Assembly (NCBI GenBank): GCA_964017235.1
Contig: OZ024934.1
Coordinates: 78,830,706 to 78,894,705 of the forward strand
Source: Sabellastarte sp. h YS-2021
Taxonomy: Eukaryota; Annelida; Polychaeta; Sabellida; Sabellidae
Reading direction: 5' to 3'
Length of the DNA stretch: 64,000 bases
The position numbers were made by a program, and so were the translations under genes. Positions 22,441 to 29,828 of this stretch are shown here, in pieces (within the stretch, counting starts at the first letter, position 1; the number at the start of each line of letters is the position of its first letter). A model generated the notes under the pieces. The model was not told where the DNA came from. It worked only from the letters and a program-made list of their open reading frames with translations, and ran no database searches.

Positions 22441-22469
22441 ATCATGTGACAACATTTGGGAAAGATAGA

Positions 22470-22860
22470 CTTCTATTTTCTAATTTCTAATATTTATAGC
22501 GCTTAATCTCCATGAAAAGACAGACCCAAAGGTGCAACAACCAGGGAACAAAAAGTTAAAATAATGCATAGTCCTAATTAGATGTAAAAGTTGGGGTCCA
22601 CACCACAGAGATAGTCAGAAGAATATGATGAACCTAGGATGGGTAGGCTTTTATGAAGAGATGGAACTTTTAGTTTCTTCCTAAAAGAGAGAAGAGATAT
22701 GGTAGGGCGGGTGTCATCTGCCCACTCATTTCATAGCTTGGGAGCATCACAGGCAAAATTAAAGCCACATTGCTTTGTTGACATATCAATGGAATGGAAA
22801 ACACTGTAACACATCGAGAATACCACCCTCGATCTGACTACTGAGTACGCTGAGACAATA
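22470..22860 (-). pseudogene. CR1/L2-like LINE 3' fragment
   Basis: The tail TATTTATAGCGCTTAATCTCC is followed by AGGTGCAACA and a diverged copy of the C-terminal region (ACCTAGGATGGGTAGGC, GCTTGGGAGCATCACAGGC), parallel to the copy at 21455. It is non-coding now. Confidence 0.6.
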
Positions 22861-23019
22861 TTTTTTTCTGGGATTCATAAATAAAAAACAGATCAGTACC
22901 AATTTGACTCAAGCAGTGAAAAGGGATTTCTAAACCCAACTTCAATCATTTTGGAACCCCCCCCCCATGTCTGGGAAATTTACATGAATTTTACATCTTG
23001 CCCATATTCAGCATGTCAC

Positions 23020-23250
23020 TACACTGTATTCAAATCAGGCACTTGCCAGAGATCTGTTTGAATATAAATCTATTACTAACCTTGTCCAAGGCTGGAGTGT
23101 CTTTGTAATTGGGGAAAACTGTATCAGTTTGCAAAATGTACTCCAACATTAACTGGTTTATCATGGCCCTGCTGAGGCTGAGATCTCTATATAATGAGCA
23201 AATGTCTCCTGAAAATAACATACATGAAGACTTTATGAATACCAAGCCTT
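23020..23250. repeat. Dispersed repeat related to 33280, 40780 and 61600
   Basis: Shared words include TTTGTAATT, GTTTGCAAAATGTACTC and a terminal GACTTTATGAATACCAAGCC. Similar wording occurs near 33310-33520, 40790-40960 and 61600-61770. It is unclassified. Confidence 0.45.
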
Positions 23251-23254
23251 GTGT

Positions 23255-23335
23255 TCTGTTCTATTCTGTACTTTTATAGCGCTTAATCTCTGCCAAGCCA
23301 GACTCTAAGGCGCAACACCAGAATCCAATTCAAAA
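23255..23335 (-). repeat. CR1/L2-like LINE 3' tail
   Basis: TACTTTTATAGCGCTTAATC and CTCTAAGGCGCAACACC are the reversed 3' tail seen in the other copies. A second, shorter relic of this tail is at 41010-41100. Confidence 0.55.
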
Positions 23336-23480
23336 ATATATTTCTTTTTCCATATTTTTATTGTCCATATAAACATACAGTACAAAAATACAGTACAAAC
23401 ACAATAAAACAATGCAATATTACAAATATACACACACAAAAAAGACAAGACAAATTACACACATGATGCCAAACTGTCAG

Positions 23481-23519
23481 TTTTATTGCGTTAATACATC
23501 CTATCCAATGGACAATTGC
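23481..23519 (+). repeat. DIRS left inverted terminal repeat
   Basis: Exact reverse complement of 29455-29493. The inner part (GTTAATA...TATCCAATGGACA) is shared with the mini element; the outer TTTTATTGC is not. Confidence 0.92.
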
Positions 23520-23796
23520 TTTTCCGGTCGGCGTGACCGGTCTCGCCAAACGTCAGAAAAAGACGTCCTGTATATACTACCGGCAGGACCGGTCACAGAG
23601 TGTGCATTCGCCAGGTGTCGCATCGTACTTCATTTCCTGTTTACACCTTTTGATGTCATAGCATCTTTTTCGTTTGGCGCGAAAGAGTGTGCAGAAGTTT
23701 TTCTTCAGAGATACGTTTTTGAAGTTTTACAACGAACTCTTCCAAGTTTCGTGTTTTTTATTAGTACAGAGTAATTCTACAACTTTACTGATCATT

Positions 23797-25737
23797 ATGT
23801 CGTCTCCTGGACAGAAACAAGGTTCTTGCGGGCACGTTATGGCCCTTTTCAACAACCATCAGAAATGCGCGCGTTGTCGTGACAAGGGGGTGGGAGACGA
23901 CCCCTGTGTCAAAAAGCTGGATTGCCAGATCTGTAAGGCGTTTACGCCTGCGCAGATCCATCAGTTAGCAACTCCGACTTACAAGGCAAGGAAGGAACGC
24001 TCTGAGCAGAAGAAGATTGAAGGTAATGCGAGCATGACCCCCACTCTAGTGGACCCTTCAGAAGTGACACTGTTGGGACGGGTTAGCTGTGACAAGTCGC
24101 CCTCTGTTGATTCTACTCCAAAACACAAGAAGAAGCGTTCTGATGGTTCCCCAAGGTCTAGTAAACGGAAACACAGCAGCAAACCTACTTCAGACGACCT
24201 CAAGTCCCTTGATGACAAGTGGAGTGAGAGATTCTCACGTCTGGAAGCTATGCTGGTAAACCAATCCTTTGCTGTTCCGGTGAGACCGGTGAACTCTGCC
24301 TCTGTGGTGCCCAGAGAACACCCTTTCTTTGATCCGGGTGCTTCTACAAGTGTTATGTCTTCTGAGGGCACTGGTGACGTTGCTACGCAGTTGACGGCTA
24401 CCCAACCTCCGCTGGGGGTTCCCGGTGCTGAAGCTGGGAGAGATGGAGTTGAGAGTGCTACCCACCCTGTTCAGGGCCCCGGTACCTCTGAAGTGTTAGC
24501 CACCCAACCTTTACTGGTTCCCGGTGCAGGGACGGCCACCCAGCCTGCACAGGCTCCTGGTGCGGGTCCTGAGGTTCTGCCTGCCGGTGCTGAAACTACG
24601 CTGCATAACCAGTCGCATCCCATTGGCCAGAACTCTGAGGTTGCTAGGGAATCTGATAGTGAGGCTGAGTTGGATGCGGGACTGGCATCACCGGCTAGTG
24701 TTCACTGCCAGGGTGATTTACCGGACACGGCTACAGATCAGGACCTCTCTGAAGACGCCAATTACAGGGAAACTATTAGAGGGGTTAGAAGTTTCATGAA
24801 CTGGCATCACATCCCGGATTATGACAACTCAGCTGCCTCTATGGATGATAACCCTTTTGCCAGTTCCAGAGTGAAGACTACCGGTAAAGTGTCAGTTAAA
24901 TTGCCGGTCGATGAATGGCTCTGCAAAAAACTGGAGAAACTGAATGTATCTATTGCTGAAGGTTATCCCTCTAGAAATTCTGAAACCAGTGGACTGCTAC
25001 GTGACCAGTTTGTAAAGACTCCACGCTCTTTAAAGTGGTATGATATGCAAGCAGTTAAGAAGGGAGACGGGTCTACCCAGGCTGTATCCCACTGGTCTCC
25101 GGAACCGGCAAAGCTGAACAGCATGTTCTCTAGGGTCGCAAGAAGAAGTTTACCTTCTGCTCCAGCTTCCCGTACGTTCAGTCAGGATACCCTTAGAAGG
25201 TGGGAGAAGGCGTTCAGGGAGCAAGCCGTGATGTGTAATGACGCTGCTGGGTTATCTAGATGTCTGACTAAAGTACAGGATTCCATGGTTACCCAGCTGA
25301 AGTCTCTCCGGTCAGATTCTTCAAAGGGCAAGAGTGCTGAAGGAACGCAGCAGGCTGTTGAAGAGCTGGAATATCTGGTGACCTTTAACCGGTCAATTTC
25401 CCAAGCTATGCAGCGTACCATGCAGGATCTCTCAGAGGGAGTTTTCATCAGCATGGCCAACCTCACTCTGGCACGTCGGGATAGCTATTTGGAGTTTATA
25501 CGTGGTGGAGTTAAACCTGACACCCTCACTGCATTACGCACATCTCCAGTACACCTACTCTCATTGTTCCCGGACAGCTTACTGGTCAAGGCAGAAGATG
25601 AGATTTCACGTAGTGAGGAGAGGCGTTCTGTGGGTAACACACAGAGGAAACCCGGACGTTTTCATCCGTATGTTCCCTCCAGTACTAGATCTTCACACCA
25701 GCTGGACCAGAAGCCCACTACACCGGCTTGGAAATAA
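23797..25737 (+). CDS. DIRS Gag-like protein (ORF1), 646 aa
   Basis: The chosen start is MSSPGQKQGSCGHVMALF at 23797; the frame is open further upstream, but that part belongs to the terminal region. An N-terminal Cys/His cluster (residues ~10-45, with CGH, CARCRDKG and CQICKAF) could bind zinc. It is followed by a basic Lys/Arg/Ser stretch and a Pro/Ala/Thr-rich linker. The C-terminal half (from about residue 335) has the sequence style of DIRS Gag proteins (SFMNWHHIPDYD, DEWLCKKLEKLN). The likely role is nucleocapsid or RNA packaging. It ends TTPAWK then TAA. No catalytic motif was seen; assignment rests on position and family resemblance. Confidence 0.85.
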   Translation: MSSPGQKQGSCGHVMALFNNHQKCARCRDKGVGDDPCVKKLDCQICKAFTPAQIHQLATPTYKARKERSEQKKIEGNASMTPTLVDPSEVTLLGRVSCDKSPSVDSTPKHKKKRSDGSPRSSKRKHSSKPTSDDLKSLDDKWSERFSRLEAMLVNQSFAVPVRPVNSASVVPREHPFFDPGASTSVMSSEGTGDVATQLTATQPPLGVPGAEAGRDGVESATHPVQGPGTSEVLATQPLLVPGAGTATQPAQAPGAGPEVLPAGAETTLHNQSHPIGQNSEVARESDSEAELDAGLASPASVHCQGDLPDTATDQDLSEDANYRETIRGVRSFMNWHHIPDYDNSAASMDDNPFASSRVKTTGKVSVKLPVDEWLCKKLEKLNVSIAEGYPSRNSETSGLLRDQFVKTPRSLKWYDMQAVKKGDGSTQAVSHWSPEPAKLNSMFSRVARRSLPSAPASRTFSQDTLRRWEKAFREQAVMCNDAAGLSRCLTKVQDSMVTQLKSLRSDSSKGKSAEGTQQAVEELEYLVTFNRSISQAMQRTMQDLSEGVFISMANLTLARRDSYLEFIRGGVKPDTLTALRTSPVHLLSLFPDSLLVKAEDEISRSEERRSVGNTQRKPGRFHPYVPSSTRSSHQLDQKPTTPAWK

Positions 25738-25833
25738 ATCAGAGACCGGCAAACTGGTCAGAAAGGTGGAGGTAAAGCCTCAAACTTCAACCAAAAGCCG
25801 GCCAAAGGGTTTAAGAAGCATAAATGACAATTA

Positions 25834-28800
25834 TTGTGTTTCAAATGTGGTCGGATTGAAGGACTCTGTAATTGTATCCGACAAGATGGAGGGTTTGAAC
25901 CCACCTCCAGTGACAGACCAGAAAACCAGCAAAGTGACTTTAAATGTAGACTCTTGTGTTGCAAGTGTTCCTATTGTCACCGGGTTGCCACAAAGGAAAG
26001 GTGTAAATCCCAATGCATGTCAATTGTACACAAAAATAAAATATGTCAAAAATGTTTTTTGTGTAGGTCACTTGAGTTCTGTAAATCTTGTCACCAATGC
26101 CCAACATGCTGTTATAGATCCTCCTGTAGGGGCAAGGTTACAGCAGTGTTGGGAGAAATGGGAAACCCTGGGTTCCAGTCCAAAAGTGGTAAACATACTG
26201 AGGGAAGGTTACACGCTTCCCTTCCGGTTCAGACCCCACTTGACAAGGTCACCGACTGTAATAAGCAACTACCACAATCCAACCAAACAGTCCTTCCTGT
26301 TAGAGGCACTGTATCAGCTGATAAACAAGAATGCAGTCGAACCGGTGGAGAATCAAAACTCACTGGGGTTTTACAACCGGCTATTTTTGGTACCCAAACC
26401 CAACAACCGGTGGAGACCGATCCTAGACCTGAGCACCTTGAACACCTTTTTAAACACAGAGACGTTCAAGATGGAAACCCCAGAGACAATAAGAACCTCC
26501 CTCCAAGTAGGGGAGTGGGTCACATCCATAGATTTCAAAGACGCATACTTCCACATACCAATTCACAGTCAGTCCAGGAAGTACATGCGTTTTCACATCC
26601 AGGGTCGGGTCTACCAGTTCAAGGCCCTACCCTTTGGTCTGTCCACAGCTCCCATGGAGTTCACAGTGGTGGCCAAAGAGGTCAAACTCATGGCACTTCA
26701 GAAGGGTATAAGGATCCACCAGTACCTAGACGACTGGCTGGTGAGAGCCTCTACCCACCACACCTGTCTCCAGCATACTCAAACCCTAGTCACACTTTGT
26801 CAGGAATTAGGGTGGCTGGTGAACAAGGAAAAGTCAGAACTGGTTTCCAAACAGGTCTTCAACTTCGTAGGTTACCAGTTCGACCTGAAAGAGGGCAAGG
26901 TCAGACCAACAGAAGAGCGTTGGCAGGCCTTGACACACAAGATCAGATCAATATTGTCGGATCCGCTTTGCCCGGTCCGACAATTCATGTCCCTCATAGG
27001 TCTACTCACAGCAACAGAAAAGCAAGTCCACTTAGGTCGACTACACATGAGACCCATACAGTGGCACTTAAAAAACAACTGGAGGGTCCCAGAATCACTG
27101 GAAAAGGTGATACCGGTTCCCAAGTCCCTCCACCCCCATCTAAGGTGGTGGCTGGAGGAAAGCAATGTGCTACTAGGTCAACCATTACACCCTCTAAAAC
27201 ATGCTCTGCAGATTTTTACAGACGCATCAAACGAAGGGTGGGGCGCTCACTTGGACGACCACACTGCAAGAGGAACTTGGTCCCTTCCAGAGAGCAAGTT
27301 ACACATAAACCACTTAGAGCTAAAAGCGGTATTTCTAGCTCTAAAGGAGTTTCGAACCCTGGTCTGCAACAAGACAGTGTTGATAGCTACAGACAACACA
27401 ACAGTGGTTGCCTATATCAACAAAGAAGGGGGGATGAAGTCGGGGTCACTGTGTGCCCTACTGTGGAGAATCCTGTCCTGGTGCACCAGACAGCAGGTAA
27501 CCCTCAGAGCACGTCACATCCCCGGCCGGCTGAACGTGATAGCAGACAAGCTATCCAGACTTGGCCAGACCATTCAAACAGAGTGGTCACTTCATCCAGC
27601 AGTGTTCCAGGCTGTATGCTCAAGGTGGCACCAGCCACAAGTGGACCTGTTTGCCACCAGGTTCAACAACAAACTACCACAGTTTGTATCACCGGTACCA
27701 GACCCCCAGGCTTGGGCAGTTTATGCACTCAGCCTCTCCTGGGAGGACCTGGACCCATATGCCTTCCCACCGGCAGCCATCTTGGGCAAAGTGGTGGAGA
27801 AGCTCCAGGACTACCCCTGCAACAGAATTATTCTGATTGCCCCAGGGTGGCCCAACATGCCCTGGTTCTGGGACCTGGTAGCAATGTCAAGCCAGATCCC
27901 ACTGTGTCTGTCCAGCATACCCAACCTAGTGTCTCAGCCATTCAACCAGGTCCTTCACAGGAACCTGTCGAATCTGAACCTACATGCCTGGCTCCTAGAG
28001 CCTCAGCAATCAAGGAGCAAGGCTTCTCTGAGGCAGTGGCAGCACGAATTGAGGCTCCTCAAAGAAGATCAACCAGATCTGTCTATGAGGCAAAGTGGAC
28101 CATTTTTACAAAGTGGTGCCTCAGTAATCAGGTGGACTTCAGGGCACCACCTCTGAAAGCCATTGCTGACTTCCTCCTGCACTTGTTTCAGGACAAGAAG
28201 TTACAACCAGGCACTATTGATGGCTACAGATCAGCCATTGCTGACAAACTGGGCAATTCCACCATTAATGTCAGCAAAGATGAGAATCTCACTCATCTCC
28301 TGGATAGTTTCCATAGAGACAGACCTAAGGGCAGGAGGGGCATCCCCTCTTGGAACCTTTCACTGGTTTTACATCAGCTCACAAAGGCTTCTTTTGAACC
28401 CCTGAAAGAGGCCTCCTTGAAACATCTAACTTTCAAGACTGTTTTCTTGCTGGCTTTGGGTTCAGGTAAACGCAGGAGTGAGATCCATGCTTGGTTACAT
28501 AAGAACATCAGACACCAGTCAGACTGGTCTAAGGTGTCTTTGTACCCCTCACCCAGCTTCCTATCCAAGAACCAGCTGGCTAAGGAAGGTCCAGATAGTG
28601 TGGCACCAGTGGTCATCCCAGCCCTGGCACCATCTCTGGATAGGTCACTCAAGGGTGACAGGTCCCTATGTCCAGTTAGAGCCCTGCGCTACTACTTGGA
28701 CAGGACTGCAGACCTCAGGCAGTATAAGGAGTTAGTCTTTATCTCCTTCAAGAAGGGTTTTGATAAAGACATCTCACCTGCCACCATCTCCTCATGGATC

Positions 28801-29070
28801 AAACAGACTGTGGTTCTGTGCTATGAGCTCTCTGACCAGGAGGCTCTCACCTTACATCAGGTTAAAGCCCATGATGTTAGGGCATTTGCTGCCTCTAAGG
28901 CTTTCCAATCAGGGATTTCCTTAGATCAGATCTTGTCAGCCTGCCACTGGAAATCTCACAACACCTTCACCCAATTCTATTTGAAGGATGTTGCCTGGGC
29001 TGACTCGGAGCTCTTCCACCTGGGACCTGTAGTGGCTGCCCAACAGGTGCACCACCAGGCCCAGAAGTGA
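25834..29070 (+). CDS. DIRS Cys-rich region plus tyrosine recombinase (ORF3)
   Basis: One frame is open from just after a TGA at 25825 to TGA at 29068. There is no ATG at its left end (the first codon listed is TTG). The first ~100 residues are strikingly Cys-rich (CFKCG, CNC, CCKCSYCH, CQKCFLC, CKSCHQCPTCC), like tandem zinc knuckles. The middle overlaps the RT ORF and is probably not under its own selection. The C-terminal ~370 residues are a tyrosine recombinase: an N-terminal core-binding part (TKWCLSNQ, YRSAIADKL), GKRRSEIHAW (catalytic Arg, 880 or 881), HDVRAFA (H1013, R1016), HWKS and QFYLKDV (nucleophile Tyr1049, codon 28978-28980). It would integrate the circular DNA intermediate. 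Confidence 0.85.
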   Translation: MCFKCGRIEGLCNCIRQDGGFEPTSSDRPENQQSDFKCRLLCCKCSYCHRVATKERCKSQCMSIVHKNKICQKCFLCRSLEFCKSCHQCPTCCYRSSCRGKVTAVLGEMGNPGFQSKSGKHTEGRLHASLPVQTPLDKVTDCNKQLPQSNQTVLPVRGTVSADKQECSRTGGESKLTGVLQPAIFGTQTQQPVETDPRPEHLEHLFKHRDVQDGNPRDNKNLPPSRGVGHIHRFQRRILPHTNSQSVQEVHAFSHPGSGLPVQGPTLWSVHSSHGVHSGGQRGQTHGTSEGYKDPPVPRRLAGESLYPPHLSPAYSNPSHTLSGIRVAGEQGKVRTGFQTGLQLRRLPVRPERGQGQTNRRALAGLDTQDQINIVGSALPGPTIHVPHRSTHSNRKASPLRSTTHETHTVALKKQLEGPRITGKGDTGSQVPPPPSKVVAGGKQCATRSTITPSKTCSADFYRRIKRRVGRSLGRPHCKRNLVPSREQVTHKPLRAKSGISSSKGVSNPGLQQDSVDSYRQHNSGCLYQQRRGDEVGVTVCPTVENPVLVHQTAGNPQSTSHPRPAERDSRQAIQTWPDHSNRVVTSSSSVPGCMLKVAPATSGPVCHQVQQQTTTVCITGTRPPGLGSLCTQPLLGGPGPICLPTGSHLGQSGGEAPGLPLQQNYSDCPRVAQHALVLGPGSNVKPDPTVSVQHTQPSVSAIQPGPSQEPVESEPTCLAPRASAIKEQGFSEAVAARIEAPQRRSTRSVYEAKWTIFTKWCLSNQVDFRAPPLKAIADFLLHLFQDKKLQPGTIDGYRSAIADKLGNSTINVSKDENLTHLLDSFHRDRPKGRRGIPSWNLSLVLHQLTKASFEPLKEASLKHLTFKTVFLLALGSGKRRSEIHAWLHKNIRHQSDWSKVSLYPSPSFLSKNQLAKEGPDSVAPVVIPALAPSLDRSLKGDRSLCPVRALRYYLDRTADLRQYKELVFISFKKGFDKDISPATISSWIKQTVVLCYELSDQEALTLHQVKAHDVRAFAASKAFQSGISLDQILSACHWKSHNTFTQFYLKDVAWADSELFHLGPVVAAQQVHHQAQK
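25886..28156 (+). CDS. DIRS reverse transcriptase / RNase H / DAM-like methyltransferase (ORF2)
   Basis: The first ATG after ORF1 is at 25886 (MEGLNPPP), giving 756 aa; the frame is open from 25502. The recognisable RT begins near 26120. RT motifs are NRWRPILDLSTLN, DFKDAYFHIPI (D219), FGLSTAP and QYLDDWL (Y280, D282, D283). RNase H has TDASNEGWG (D446), HLELKA (E478), ATDNTT (D503) and IADKLSR (D554). A C-terminal block with VDLFATRFNN (from 586) and APGWPNMPWFWDL (from 652) matches the methyltransferase-like region found in DIRS. Nearly the whole ORF overlaps ORF3 in another frame. All expected catalytic acids are present, so it looks functional. How translation starts is unclear. Confidence 0.9.
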   Translation: MEGLNPPPVTDQKTSKVTLNVDSCVASVPIVTGLPQRKGVNPNACQLYTKIKYVKNVFCVGHLSSVNLVTNAQHAVIDPPVGARLQQCWEKWETLGSSPKVVNILREGYTLPFRFRPHLTRSPTVISNYHNPTKQSFLLEALYQLINKNAVEPVENQNSLGFYNRLFLVPKPNNRWRPILDLSTLNTFLNTETFKMETPETIRTSLQVGEWVTSIDFKDAYFHIPIHSQSRKYMRFHIQGRVYQFKALPFGLSTAPMEFTVVAKEVKLMALQKGIRIHQYLDDWLVRASTHHTCLQHTQTLVTLCQELGWLVNKEKSELVSKQVFNFVGYQFDLKEGKVRPTEERWQALTHKIRSILSDPLCPVRQFMSLIGLLTATEKQVHLGRLHMRPIQWHLKNNWRVPESLEKVIPVPKSLHPHLRWWLEESNVLLGQPLHPLKHALQIFTDASNEGWGAHLDDHTARGTWSLPESKLHINHLELKAVFLALKEFRTLVCNKTVLIATDNTTVVAYINKEGGMKSGSLCALLWRILSWCTRQQVTLRARHIPGRLNVIADKLSRLGQTIQTEWSLHPAVFQAVCSRWHQPQVDLFATRFNNKLPQFVSPVPDPQAWAVYALSLSWEDLDPYAFPPAAILGKVVEKLQDYPCNRIILIAPGWPNMPWFWDLVAMSSQIPLCLSSIPNLVSQPFNQVLHRNLSNLNLHAWLLEPQQSRSKASLRQWQHELRLLKEDQPDLSMRQSGPFLQSGASVIRWTSGHHL

Positions 29071-29454
29071 GGGGATGTTGTATATATGTAAATATGTACA
29101 TATTGTAGACATGTTAGATATGTACATAATGTAAATATGCTGAATGTACATATATTTTCAAAAAAAAAACAAAAAAAAAACTGTGACTTGCTTCCCTTGG
29201 GAAGTTTATTTCTTCTGGGACTGAACTCAGCCCCTCTCTCTCTATCTTTCCCTTCTCAAACCGACTCTGGAAGGGAAGAAAAAGGGGGGGGGGGGCAACG
29301 TTGGTAGACTCCCGGTTAACCGGTGAGTTGGTGGCCGACCTTGACCTGTCAGGGTTCTCTGACCCTAGGTCAAATGGGCCTGTACTGTTTTGTTTTGTTA
29401 TGAGTTCATAGAAGTCCCTAGCTGCTTACCCGCCTACCAAGCGGTAGTTATTCA
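29071..29454 (+). other. DIRS 3' untranslated region
   Basis: Contains TGTACATAT/ATGTACATA repeats (29085-29155), two A-runs (29160-29180), a G-run (29285-29296), and a short inverted pair TGACCTGTCAGGGTTC/GACCCTAGGTCA. The internal complementary region expected of DIRS elements should lie here but could not be aligned by eye. Confidence 0.5.
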
Positions 29455-29493
29455 GCAATTGTCCATTGGATAGGATGTATTAACGCAATAAAA
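29455..29493 (-). repeat. DIRS right inverted terminal repeat
   Basis: Exact reverse complement of 23481-23519. Its last two bases overlap the first two of the mini-DIRS repeat. Confidence 0.92.
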
Positions 29494-29828
29494 TTGCAAA
29501 TTTAATAAGTAAATTAAATTTTTATAAGTTAATACCCTATCCAATGGACAGGCAAGGCCCACCCAACTGGCCCCGCTATCAGCTTACTAGGGGTCTTACT
29601 AGGATTAGACACGAAAAAGATGCTATGACGTCAAAAGGTGTAAACAGGAAATGAAGTACGATGCGCCACCTGGCGAATGCACACTCTGTGACCGGTCCTG
29701 CCAGTAGTATATACAGGACGTCTTTTTCTGACATTTGGCGGGACCGGTCGCACCAACCGGAAAAGCAATTGTCCATTGGATAGGGTATTAACTTATAAAA
29801 ATTTAATTTACTTATTAAATTTGCAATT
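29492..29828 (-). mobile_element. 337-bp internally deleted DIRS derivative
   Basis: Perfect 59-bp inverted repeats at 29492-29550 and 29770-29828 enclose about 220 bases. Bases 29611-29769 are a diverged reverse complement of the autonomous element's left end (about 23520-23673, for example GAATGCACACTCTGTGACCG). Bases 29551-29610 resemble its right end (CCCTAGTAAGC-like wording). So both ends survive and all coding sequence is lost; orientation is opposite to the large element. The minus-strand ORF inside is terminal-region sequence. Confidence 0.88.

Larger units (their letters stand above)
23481..29493 (+). mobile_element. DIRS-type tyrosine-recombinase retrotransposon, full length
   Basis: The element runs between perfect 39-bp inverted repeats at 23481-23519 and 29455-29493 (outer words TTTTATTGCG and CGCAATAAAA; core TATCCAATGGACAATTGC). 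Inside are a Gag-like ORF, an RT/RNase H/methyltransferase-like ORF and a Cys-rich/tyrosine recombinase ORF, all uninterrupted. No long direct LTRs, integrase or target duplication are visible, as expected of DIRS. Family knowledge: DIRS elements integrate a circular intermediate with a tyrosine recombinase. The intact frames suggest recent activity. Confidence 0.93.

Noticed and set aside
23979..24465. Minus-strand ORFs opposite the DIRS Gag
   Set aside because: They are shadows of ORF1, which has the family features and the correct orientation.
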